Source: Geobacillus icigianus (GTDB taxonomy: Bacteria; Bacillota; Bacilli; Bacillales; Anoxybacillaceae). From it: 5,528 nt of DNA. A program made the position numbers and the translations under genes. Location: contig NZ_JPYA01000147.1 in NCBI RefSeq assembly GCF_000750005.1, positions 1 to 5,528 on the forward strand, in the 5' to 3' direction. Shown here piece after piece: positions 1 to 5,528 of this stretch (position 1 is the stretch's first letter; every line of letters begins with the position of its first letter). Below the pieces are notes generated by a model. It saw only the letters and a program-made list of their open reading frames with translations. It had not been told where the DNA came from and made no database searches.

Positions 1-54
1 TTATGTCTTCTGTTGGCAGGCGAAACGATCGATCGAGTTCTTTCCGCTACCTAG
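1..54 (+). CDS. Possible C-terminal tail of a transposase (partial)
   Basis: Read from base 1 on the plus strand, 17 codons are open and end in LAGETIDRVLSAT followed by TAG at 52-54. The stop codon overlaps the left arm of a hairpin, as is common for a gene followed directly by its terminator. The position, pointing toward the presumed element end, suits a transposase 3' end. The fragment is too short to recognise a family or to exclude chance. It is listed only because of its context beside the essC break. Confidence 0.25.
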   Translation, partial: LCLLLAGETIDRVLSAT

Positions 55-99
55 GGCATTTTCTATGACCGAAATGCCCTATTTGTGCTGGGCTTTTTT
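52..99 (+). terminator. Hairpin and T-run at the presumed IS end
   Basis: Bases 52-61 (tagggcattt) and 72-81 (aaatgcccta) form a perfect 10-bp stem with a 10-nt loop. The T6 run at 94-99 lies 12 nt past the stem, so the stem alone is not a textbook terminator. A second, mutually exclusive pairing of gccc (76-79) with gggc (90-93) sits directly against the T-run and could be the actual terminator. On the minus strand no T-run follows the stem, so any termination would be of plus-strand transcription out of the presumed element. Confidence 0.4.
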
Positions 100-123
100 A
101 TACACTAGCACTGGGGTGAATAG

Positions 124-2673
124 TTACAAAATTTCTTTGCTGTCGTTTGCATCTTGCATTTTTAAGCTGATGCGGAAGCGGGCGTTGCTCCAAATTTGCT
201 CATCGATAACGCCTCGCGGCTTTTGCGTTGCTAAAATAAGATGAACACCCAAGCTGCGGCCGATGCGGGCGGCGCTCACTAATTCGCGAATAAAGTCCGG
301 CTCTTCGCTTTTCAATTCCGCAAACTCATCGGCGATTAAAAATAAGTGCGGCAAAGGCTGTTCCGCCTTTCCTTGTTTGTACAGTTCCATGTAGTCGTTA
401 ATATGGTTGACTTCATAGCGGTCAAAAAGGCGCTGCCGTTTTTTCAGTTCGCTGTTAATGGACGCGAGCGCCCGGGCGCTGAAGTTTTTGCTCCCATGAA
501 TGTTCGTAATCGTGCCGAGCAAATGCGGAATGTTCTTAAACGGCTGCGCCATGCCGCCTCCTTTGTAGTCGATGATTAAAAAGGCGACTTCATGCGGGTG
601 GAAATGCACGGCTAATGATAAAATGTACGTTTGCAGCAGTTCACTTTTTCCCGATCCCGTCGTTCCGGCGACCAACCCGTGCGGCCCGTGCGCTTTTTCG
701 TGCAAATTTAACTCAACGACATCTTTCCGCCCCTTTAATCCGATCGGCACGGCAAGCGAGCGGGACGTTTGGCGCGATAACCAGTTTTGTGCGATCTTCA
801 GTTCGTTCACACGGCGCGCTTGCATCATTTCTAAAAATGTCACCTTTTCTGGAATCGAGTTATTCATGCCTTTTTGATGATCCAATGAGCGAAGCATTCG
901 CGCAAATGATTCATTTCCTTCCGCTGAATGCTCATCCAGCTGAAACGGAATATGCGCCGCCTTCCGATGCTGAATGACAATCTCTCCTTCCCGCTCGTTA
1001 ATGTATTGCACGAGCGTATGAACGTTTTCCGTTAAGCTCTCTTTCGTCTCTGAAGCAAAAATAACAGAAATGCCAATGTCCTCGTTTTTTTCTTCCAAAT
1101 ACTCTAAAATCACGTGTTCCGCGATTAACGAACGGTCAGCCACGATAAATACAAAATGAGGGGAGAACCGTTTTTTGTCTTTTTCTTCATCCAAGTCGCG
1201 CTCCCGCAGCATCTCGTATATGGACGACAACAATTGGTCGCGCGTCTGCTCGTTGTAAACAAGCCCTTTGGCGAACGAATTCGGCAATTGAAAGTGCGGA
1301 AGCCATTTCATCCATTCCCACTGCTTATAATCGTTCTCTGAAAAAATCGCCACAAACCGCACATCGTGGTAGCTGTGGAAAAAAGCGATTTGGCCCACCA
1401 ACTGCTCGATTTCGCCGTTCACAATGGATCGTTTCCCGACCATTCCGATCGCTCCGCGTGATGCATCAATCGGAAGCGGCACATGTTTAACGGTTTGATA
1501 TACCCGGGCCATGCGCTGGGCCTGCTCCAACAAATCATCCATTTCCCGGTTCGCCAGATCGCCCATATTCACTGACACTTCATATGCGGCCGGCACGTCG
1601 GCCGTTCCGATTCGCACATGAAGGAAATCGGCGCTCTCCGCCGTCCGCTCCCAAATGCGGCTGTTCACTTGCATGACGAACGATTTCATCTGCTCAAAGG
1701 ATGGAAAATGATAATATAATACGTTTCTCTGTTTCTCGGACAACGCCTGAAGTTGTTCTCGCTTTTGTTCCAAGTAGTTCGTATAAATGCGCTGGCGCTT
1801 TTCTTTTCTCGTTTTGCGCGTCTTTTTTTCCCGCCTATATTGCGCCGTTGATGTCACGATCGTCGTCGCAAACATGACAAGTGAAATCAGAATGAAAATG
1901 CCCCGCGGCTGAATGAGCGCCACCGCCCCCATTACCAGCAGCATCATAAGCGGCGGCAATACCATCAGCCATAAGCCGCGCGGGTCGCTGTCCCCGTCTT
2001 GACTTGGAAATGAAATGCTCACTTTTTCTCTGGGCAACTCATAAATCATACGCGGCGTCCGACGGTATATCGGATATTTTTTCTTCATTTCAGAAAGAGG
2101 GGGCATCGTTTCGGTCAACGATGAAACCACCTCTTCGCTGCTCGTCACCGCCAGCAAATCATCTTCGATCAAAACAAACTGCATATATGGGCATAAGAGC
2201 ACATCGCCGTTTCGCAACGGCGCCGCATCGGCTAGCTGCACCCCGTTTAAAAACAATCGGGCATTGCCGGGAAGAACGACCCATTTCCCTTGATGCTTTC
2301 GCAACGAAAAGCAAGCATTCGCTGTCTGAATGTCTGCTTGAGGATCATTGGCGACAAGCACCTCGCTTTGTTGTCCGACATAATAAATCGATTTCCTATG
2401 TTCTGTGCTCCAGGCGATTGTCATTTGCCTCTCATCGACGTTAACCGTAATGGAACACCCTAGCTTTAGCTCACCGATCTGCCGGTCCCCTTGTAGAACG
2501 GCGAGCGTCGAGCCGTCCGATTTCTTTTCGATCTGGATATATCCGTCGCGAAATGAAAATGCTGAAACAGTCACGTGATGCTCTAACTGATTGCCGATGA
2601 CAATGGTCTTCTCTTCGTTTGTCAACGAAAATCGTTGACAATATGTTTCATACAAAATCCATAGTTGACTCAT
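124..2673 (-). pseudogene. essC: EssC/YukBA, truncated type VII secretion FtsK/SpoIIIE ATPase
   Basis: EssC is the membrane motor of T7SSb: a multi-ATPase of the FtsK/SpoIIIE class that recognises and drives export of WXG100 and LXG substrates. The 849 residues visible contain an FHA-like N-terminal region (about 1-190), two membrane helices (about 234-254 and 259-279), a basic coiled-coil-like stretch just after them, and the start of ATPase domain 1. Walker A GTTGSGKS is at 670-677 and Walker B LFLIADE at 777-783. Family members have roughly 1,480-1,500 residues and three ATPase domains. This one stops inside the conserved block RISLKMQDANDSKEIL, so the end of domain 1 and all of domains 2 and 3 are missing. 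I chose the ATG at 2673 because AGGAGAGG (2686-2679) precedes it by 5 nt and MSQLWILYE matches the family start; a GTG at 2697 in frame has no such site. It is the last gene visible in the operon, 36 bp after essB. The N-terminal half may still be made and inserted in the membrane, but it should not power secretion. Confidence 0.9.
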
Positions 2674-2678
2674 ACAAT

Positions 2679-2686
2679 CCTCTCCT
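2679..2686 (-). promoter_or_regulatory. Ribosome binding site that fixes the essC start
   Basis: On the minus strand AGGAGAGG lies 5 nt before the ATG at 2673, within the 36-bp essB-essC gap. It lies downstream of the in-frame GTG at 2697, which it therefore cannot serve. This favours the 849-residue product over an 857-residue one. Confidence 0.8.
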
Positions 2687-2709
2687 ACAATGTCCACAGC
2701 TGCGCATTT

Positions 2710-3996
2710 CTATTTTTTAGATTCTTGATGGTTGATAGCAGGCGATTCATGAGACGATGGCGTCGTCTCGCCAGATAAATTAGTCGCTGGCGTTGAAGCC
2801 GGCAGCTGCTCTCCCCTTGTTCGTTCTTCCTCCAGTGAAGTTTCCGTCTCTTTTCTTTCTCTCTCGTATTCTTCAATTTCTTGGTCAATGTCCTCCAATT
2901 TTCGCTGCTTTTCGGCTCCTGACAACTCTGTATCTCCTTTCATTTGCTCGCGGTATTTTAATAGAGCGTACACGATCAAATCCCGGTCCTCCATCGTCCG
3001 CGCCAATTCAAGCGCTTCCTCGTTTTGGCCGCGTCCGATGTAAATCCAATACAACATATATGGTTCATCTGTTTTAAGGGTAATATTGTTCAATACCGTT
3101 TCACGCTGCTTTTCGGTGAGAGATTCCGTCATGACATAAGAAAAGGCAAGTTCGTACTGAATGACATACGGCATATCTTCAGGCGCATAATCTTCCAAGG
3201 CGGTAATGACATCGCTATATTTATTTTGCAAAAACCATTCTGTACCTTGGATATATGCCTCTTGCTTCGGCTGCGCAAGAAAGAACGAATAAAGCACATA
3301 GATGATCGCAGGAATTAACAGTCCGATGGCAGAAAAAAATATGTATCTTTGCGCGTTCCATCTTTTTTTGGAAATGTGCACTTGTGACCGTTCTTTTTCC
3401 TCTTCTTCATCAGCCCATTTCTCCAAAAACGCTAACAACTCATCAAAATGATCGGCTTGCCATAATTCTTTCGCCATCGGCGAACATTTCAACGTTTCAT
3501 GAAACTTCAAATATTCGTCAAATCGATATTCCCCTTCCGTCAGAGCGAGCACTGTCGCTTTCACTTCACGAAGAAGGCGCTCGTCATTCCACTCATCAGG
3601 TGGCAAGCTTTCCTTCACACCCACATGGAGAAAAAAAGGCTCCAACGCCCGGTTAAACACAAGATTTTCTGGACAGACGATAAGAATCAACCGGCGAGCC
3701 GAATGATGCTTCACCTTAGAGACGAGCTGAAGAGCAGCTCTGATGCGAGAGAGCAGCGACATTTTCTTCACCGCCGCAAACGGCAAAAACGATGAAGGTG
3801 GTTGAATCACCATTCTTACTTCATCTTCAGATACGTTAATGTCCCGTTTGATGCAAGGATCCGCTTCCTTGATAATCTCTAGTTCTAGCGGATGCTGCAT
3901 TTTCAGCTTGGCACGCTGAAAGACGAGCACATACGGTTGATCGCCAGTCATAACGGCGTCTACCTGTATTTCCAAATACGTCCTTTTTTCGTTCAT
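2710..3996 (-). CDS. essB: EssB/YukC, type VII secretion membrane pseudokinase-like protein
   Basis: EssB is a bitopic membrane protein of the T7SSb core; its cytosolic part has a protein-kinase-like fold without activity, and it associates with EssC. The 428 residues show the family layout. An N-terminal cytosolic domain (about 1-212) includes the conserved stretch QPPSSFLPF. A single membrane helix follows at about 218-240, entered from the WNAQRY motif at 213-218. The extracellular part is helical (about 241-360). It ends in a charged, Glu/Arg/Lys-rich coiled-coil-like segment and a Ser/Thr/Pro-rich tail. Overall it reads like B. subtilis YukC, which starts and ends similarly. The ATG at 3996 gives MNEKRTYLE, matching the family start. 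An in-frame TTG at 4002 is the alternative, since AAGGGG lies 5 nt before the TTG and 11 nt before the ATG. The gene sits 32 bp after esaB and 36 bp before essC, so the three are very likely co-transcribed. Confidence 0.95.
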   Translation of the reverse strand: MNEKRTYLEIQVDAVMTGDQPYVLVFQRAKLKMQHPLELEIIKEADPCIKRDINVSEDEVRMVIQPPSSFLPFAAVKKMSLLSRIRAALQLVSKVKHHSARRLILIVCPENLVFNRALEPFFLHVGVKESLPPDEWNDERLLREVKATVLALTEGEYRFDEYLKFHETLKCSPMAKELWQADHFDELLAFLEKWADEEEEKERSQVHISKKRWNAQRYIFFSAIGLLIPAIIYVLYSFFLAQPKQEAYIQGTEWFLQNKYSDVITALEDYAPEDMPYVIQYELAFSYVMTESLTEKQRETVLNNITLKTDEPYMLYWIYIGRGQNEEALELARTMEDRDLIVYALLKYREQMKGDTELSGAEKQRKLEDIDQEIEEYERERKETETSLEEERTRGEQLPASTPATNLSGETTPSSHESPAINHQESKK

Positions 3997-4028
3997 AAGC
4001 AAAAATGCCCCTTATCTCTTTGTCGATG

Positions 4029-4268
4029 TTACAAAACTACAATGCGGTCCCCGTTGGTAATACCGCTCGCCTGCAGTGTCGCGCAGCCTGGGAAGACTGC
4101 CTGCTTATTTTCAACACGCACCCAGCAGCCTTCTCGCGGTGGCGTCGATATATTTTTTATCTGCCAAACAATCTCTACTATCTTTTTAATTGAATACAAG
4201 TCAGATAAGCGGAGGTCTAGTGTATCTTGTGTATAATAGCGAAGGTCAACCGTAACTTGAATATACAT
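4029..4268 (-). CDS. esaB: EsaB/YukD, ubiquitin-like type VII secretion protein
   Basis: EsaB is a small cytosolic protein with a ubiquitin-like fold, found in nearly all T7SSb loci and linked to regulation or function of the secretion machine. The product has 79 residues, the same as B. subtilis YukD, and shares its characteristic segments: MYIQVTVDL at the start, DLRLSD, PPREGCWVRV in the middle, and the ending GITNGDRIVVL. The start is the ATG at 4268, with GGAGG (4283-4279) 10 nt upstream. An in-frame TTG at 4328 would add 20 residues not found in the family. The gene begins 224 bp after esxA, beyond a strong terminator, so it probably has its own promoter or depends on read-through. It is the first gene of the esaB-essB-essC cluster. 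Confidence 0.95.
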   Translation of the reverse strand: MYIQVTVDLRYYTQDTLDLRLSDLYSIKKIVEIVWQIKNISTPPREGCWVRVENKQAVFPGCATLQASGITNGDRIVVL

Positions 4269-4277
4269 AGCTGTCAA

Positions 4278-4283
4278 TCCTCC
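4278..4283 (-). promoter_or_regulatory. Ribosome binding site of esaB
   Basis: GGAGGA on the minus strand, about 9-10 nt before the ATG at 4268. It supports the 79-residue family-length product over the longer open frame beginning with TTG at 4328. Confidence 0.75.
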
Positions 4284-4330
4284 GATTCTATACATGCTCA
4301 CATAAAAAATGAGCTTCCCTGTTGCCAACA

Positions 4331-4378
4331 GCCATTCTCCTATCTGTTCAATGTTTACATAATCTTAGGAGTAATGGC
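4331..4378. repeat. Nested imperfect inverted repeat between esxA and esaB
   Basis: The left arm gccattctccta (4331-4342) pairs with taggagtaatggc (4366-4378): 12 pairs with a single bulged t at 4372. Between the arms, almost on the same axis, lies a smaller dyad, atgtttacat (4351-4360). A separate short palindrome, tgttgccaaca (4320-4330), adjoins the left arm. No gene overlaps the element. It could be an operator, a structured leader in the esaB transcript, or a remnant of a small repeat element. The sequence alone does not decide between these. Confidence 0.6.
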
Positions 4379-4390
4379 CATGACAGTTAA
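4362..4390 (-). promoter_or_regulatory. Candidate weak promoter for esaB-essB-essC
   Basis: On the minus strand TTAACT (4390-4385) and TAAGAT (4367-4362) are separated by 17 nt, each matching the sigma-A consensus at 4 of 6 positions. Transcription would begin near 4355, about 87 bp before the esaB start. An overlapping alternative is TTGAAA (4398-4393) with ATTACT (4375-4370), also at 17 nt. Both -10 candidates fall in the right arm of the inverted repeat at 4331-4378. The call rests on position after a terminator plus modest consensus matches. Confidence 0.3.
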
Positions 4391-4437
4391 GGTTTCAAGA
4401 TGGACAGCATGGAATGTTGTATTTAGCATGCATACAG

Positions 4438-4480
4438 AAAAAAGCGCCATAATCTTTTGTAAGATTTATAGCGCTTTTTT
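4438..4480 (-). terminator. Intrinsic terminator after esxA
   Basis: The minus strand forms AAAAAAGCGC and TATAAATCTT, a 4-nt loop, then AAGATT, a small mismatch and GCGCTTTTTT. The stem is long, with a GC-rich base, and ends in a T-run at 4443-4438. It begins 12 nt after the esxA stop codon. The A-run on the other side makes it potentially bidirectional. It separates esxA from esaB-essB-essC and should make most esxA transcripts monocistronic. Confidence 0.88.
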
Positions 4481-4492
4481 CCGAATGTCTCT

Positions 4493-4786
4493 TTATCCGC
4501 GAATTTGGCTGGCAATTTGCTGATCGGTTTCTTCCAAAATCGTAGCGGAATTGTGCAATTGCTGTGCCACTTCGTTTAATAGAACCGCCATTTTTTCGAA
4601 TGATGGACGCAACTCTTGATATTGTTGGATAAATGCTTCACTCGAAGCACCTTCCCAAATCCCTTGAAGCATATGGCTCATTTGATCCAATCTTGCAATT
4701 AGTTCGGTGACATTCGAACTCTCGACATTATATTGCCTAGCAACACCACGCAACTCTTCCGGTGTAAGACGAATCACACCTGCCAT
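4493..4786 (-). CDS. esxA: EsxA/YukE, WXG100 family type VII secreted protein
   Basis: EsxA is the hallmark small substrate of type VII secretion: a helical hairpin that dimerises, is exported by the EssC-driven machine, and is also needed for its function. The 97 residues match the family length. The turn motif WEG is at 44-46, between two long helices. The C-terminal pattern of hydrophobic-xxx-D-xx-hydrophobic-xxx-hydrophobic is present as L84, D88, I91 and I95 in LEETDQQIASQI. No signal peptide is present, as expected. The start ATG is preceded by a near-perfect AAAGGAGG (4802-4795) at 8 nt, predicting strong translation. The gene has a candidate promoter just upstream and a strong terminator just downstream, so it appears to be its own transcription unit at the head of the secretion cluster. 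With EssC truncated, its export by this locus is doubtful. Confidence 0.97.
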   Translation of the reverse strand: MAGVIRLTPEELRGVARQYNVESSNVTELIARLDQMSHMLQGIWEGASSEAFIQQYQELRPSFEKMAVLLNEVAQQLHNSATILEETDQQIASQIRG

Positions 4787-4794
4787 TTTTCAGT

Positions 4795-4802
4795 CCTCCT
4801 TT
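4795..4802 (-). promoter_or_regulatory. Strong ribosome binding site of esxA
   Basis: AAAGGAGG on the minus strand, 8 nt before the esxA ATG. It is the closest match to the consensus Shine-Dalgarno among the genes in the window, consistent with high output of the secreted protein. Confidence 0.85.
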
Positions 4803-4822
4803 AACGGGATCTCTTCTCTTCA

Positions 4823-4852
4823 ATTTTAAACAAGAAAATCACGATTGATCAA
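4823..4852 (-). promoter_or_regulatory. Candidate sigma-A promoter of esxA
   Basis: On the minus strand TTGATC (4852-4847) and TAAAAT (4828-4823) are 18 nt apart, matching the -35 consensus at 4 of 6 and the -10 at 5 of 6 positions. The predicted start, near 4816, leaves a leader of about 30 nt that includes the strong ribosome binding site. The surrounding DNA is very AT-rich, so chance matches are easy; TATAAA and TATATA motifs further upstream lack a well-placed -35. Confidence 0.45.
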
Positions 4853-4954
4853 CAACATAAATACATTTATATAAAAATGAGTATTTTATACCACATTTTA
4901 TCAACAACAATCTGTACTTTTTTCATATCTACGTCAACAAAACCTTCTGAAAAT

Positions 4955-4986
4955 AAAAAAAACAGCGACTATAGACCTATGTCGCT
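4955..4986 (-). terminator. Intrinsic terminator after the unknown 110-residue gene
   Basis: On the minus strand AGCGACATA, a GGTC loop and TATAGTCGCT form a stem of six perfect pairs plus three more around one bulged A. A G and then a T8 run (4962-4955) follow. It lies about 60 nt beyond the stop codon at 5046 and ends the upstream transcription unit before the esxA promoter. Confidence 0.8.
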
Positions 4987-5045
4987 AGGCTCTAAACAGT
5001 TATTTAAAGGCACTTTTGCGTTTCTTTCATTATCCCTGAGAAGTT

Positions 5046-5378
5046 TTATCCCTTTATTTCTCGTACGATCACATCGTAATACAAAGTAATGTTCTGTCCC
5101 CTCATATCGTTGATCATATTCGTATAACGCAGAGCCGCTGTTTTCATGCTACATTGATACATCTCATTCTGCCATTCGTTCTGCCTTTGATATTGGTCGA
5201 TCACTTTATTGGTTTTATCAGCAATTTTCCCCTGCATGTCCTTCATGGCATCACGGACTACTTGCACTAAATCCCTGTCGCACTCCCTCATTCGATCCAA
5301 CAGTTGAATAAACCCTTTCGCTTTGTACACCAAATCTTGTTCGATGTCAAACTGGTAAACTATATTCAATTGTCCCAT
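5046..5378 (-). CDS. Unknown 110-residue protein upstream of esxA
   Basis: I do not recognise this family. The product has 110 residues, no signal peptide and no membrane segment. Residues about 14-92 look helical and charged, with a central QYQRQNEWQNEMYQ stretch (62-75), flanked by short strand-like ends (LNIVYQF at 4-10 and ITLYYDVIVREI at 97-108). It has two cysteines (33 and 76), one tryptophan (69), and no WXG or LXG motif. The start at 5378 is preferred because AAAGAGGG (5395-5388) sits 9 nt upstream. An ATG at 5387 would add three residues but abuts that site. The gene lies 15 bp after another helical gene fragment and is closed by its own terminator. Position beside esxA, small size and helical character suggest a T7SS accessory, chaperone or substrate-partner role, but this is inferred from context only. 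Confidence 0.75.
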   Translation of the reverse strand: MGQLNIVYQFDIEQDLVYKAKGFIQLLDRMRECDRDLVQVVRDAMKDMQGKIADKTNKVIDQYQRQNEWQNEMYQCSMKTAALRYTNMINDMRGQNITLYYDVIVREIKG

Positions 5379-5387
5379 GCCTAACAT

Positions 5388-5395
5388 CCCTCTTT
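5388..5395 (-). promoter_or_regulatory. Ribosome binding site overlapping the upstream stop codon
   Basis: AAAGAGGG on the minus strand begins inside the TAA (5396-5394) of the upstream gene and lies 9 nt before the ATG at 5378. This overlap favours translational coupling of the two small genes and decides the downstream start. Confidence 0.6.
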
Positions 5396-5528
5396 ACTCA
5401 TATCTCAAATCAAAGATATTAGCGATCTGCTCCTCTTTTTCAACCAACTGTTCAACCGATTGTTTGATGGAAGCGATGAGCTCTCTCCCTTTGGCCATCT
5501 CCCCTTCGTAGTACGCCAACATTTCTTC
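5394..5528 (-). CDS. Unknown small helical protein, C-terminal 44 residues (partial)
   Basis: The window opens inside this gene, and the 5' end lies beyond base 5528. The 44 residues seen are open from the edge to a TAA at 5396-5394. They are highly charged and consistent with one or two amphipathic helices (for example LIASIKQSVEQLVEKEEQIA), ending in IFDLRYE. No diagnostic motif is present. Helical, Glu/Lys-rich C-termini are typical of small WXG100-like or LXG-associated partner proteins in T7SSb loci, but this fragment is too short to assign. It is followed after 15 bp by the 110-residue gene with a coupled ribosome binding site, so the two probably act together. Confidence 0.65.
   Translation of the reverse strand, partial: EEMLAYYEGEMAKGRELIASIKQSVEQLVEKEEQIANIFDLRYE

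Larger units (their letters stand above)
1..126. mobile_element. Probable end of an insertion sequence interrupting essC
   Basis: This stretch replaces the DNA that should encode the rest of EssC. The essC frame runs through the conserved family segment ending in DSKEIL and meets a TAA at once (126-124); no EssC-like residues are visible beyond it. The segment contains a perfect 10-bp hairpin (52-61 with 72-81), a T6 run (94-99), and a plus-strand frame open from base 1 to a TAG at 52-54. This arrangement fits the 3' end of a transposase gene, its terminator and a terminal repeat. The element boundary probably lies at about 123-127, and the terminal repeat would be within about 104-126. I cannot name the IS family: the other end, the transposase body and any target duplication lie outside the window. 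A deletion or recombination junction is the main alternative. Confidence 0.5.
4803..5045. other. AT-rich intergenic region upstream of esxA
   Basis: About 245 bp without a convincing gene. From right to left it holds a short tail after the unknown 110-residue gene, that gene's terminator (4986-4955), and a very AT-rich stretch (about 4857-4960) leading into the candidate esxA promoter. The stretch contains the near-palindrome ataaatacatttat (4857-4870) and two exact copies of atcaacaac (4848-4856 and 4900-4908), with a shorter tcaacaa at 4934-4940. I see no RNA gene or riboswitch. Confidence 0.6.

Noticed and set aside
1..126. 3' end of a group II intron in place of an IS
   Set aside because: No domain V-like 34-nt hairpin with its conserved features is visible; the hairpin present is a simple stem with a T-run nearby.
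2004..2444. 146-codon plus-strand open frame
   Set aside because: It lies wholly opposite essC, has no recognisable domain or ribosome binding site, and its composition is that of a reverse-frame shadow.
2674..2697. GTG start giving an 857-residue EssC
   Set aside because: The good ribosome binding site lies downstream of this GTG and 5 nt before the ATG at 2673, and the family begins at the latter.
2685..2888. 67-codon minus-strand open frame overlapping the end of essB
   Set aside because: It overlaps essB in another frame, and its Arg/Lys-rich product reflects the Glu/Arg-rich coiled-coil codons of essB read out of frame.
4296..4314. gctca/tgagc inverted repeat as a terminator
   Set aside because: The stem is only 5 bp, the AT tract is in the loop and not after the stem, and it lies just before the esaB ribosome binding site.
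4269..4328. N-terminal extension of EsaB by 20 residues from a TTG
   Set aside because: The 79-residue form matches the family length and start and has its own GGAGG; the extension is kept only as a low-interest regulatory idea.
4227..4523. 98-codon plus-strand frame through the esxA-esaB gap
   Set aside because: It runs through the esxA terminator and into the antisense of both flanking genes, with no protein-like features.

Overview
The window carries part of a Firmicutes-type (T7SSb, Ess/Yuk) type VII secretion locus, all on the minus strand. The proteins read most like those of the Bacillaceae: EsaB and EssB resemble Bacillus subtilis YukD and YukC in order, length and conserved segments. 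The fairly GC-rich essC next to AT-rich intergenic DNA suggests a thermophilic relative (Geobacillus, Parageobacillus or Anoxybacillus). The genus is an inference, because no rRNA or other marker is present.

Layout in the direction of transcription (right to left): the 3' end of an unknown small helical protein gene (5528-5394); a second unknown 110-residue gene (5378-5046), probably translationally coupled to the first; an intrinsic terminator (about 4986-4955); an AT-rich upstream region with a candidate sigma-A promoter; esxA (WXG100 protein, 4786-4493); a strong intrinsic terminator (4480-4438); a 224-bp intergenic stretch unusually rich in inverted repeats; then esaB (4268-4029), essB (3996-2710) and essC (2673-124), separated by 32 and 36 bp.

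In the family as known, EsxA is the small secreted substrate. EssB is the membrane pseudokinase-like scaffold, EsaB a ubiquitin-like regulator, and EssC the membrane FtsK/SpoIIIE-type motor that recognises substrates and powers export. Here EssC is broken. It keeps its FHA-like N-terminus, two membrane helices and the Walker A and B motifs of the first ATPase domain, but stops after 849 residues, inside the conserved block that follows Walker B. A full-length family member has about 1,480-1,500 residues. The DNA beyond the break (1 to about 126) looks unrelated to essC. It has a perfect 10-bp hairpin, a T-run and a possible ORF end, as expected for the end of an insertion sequence. The apparatus encoded here is therefore probably disrupted, unless the rest of essC is supplied elsewhere.

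The most interesting points are the essC break, the nested dyad symmetry between esxA and esaB, the transcriptional isolation of esxA between two terminators, and the two unrecognised small genes upstream of esxA.
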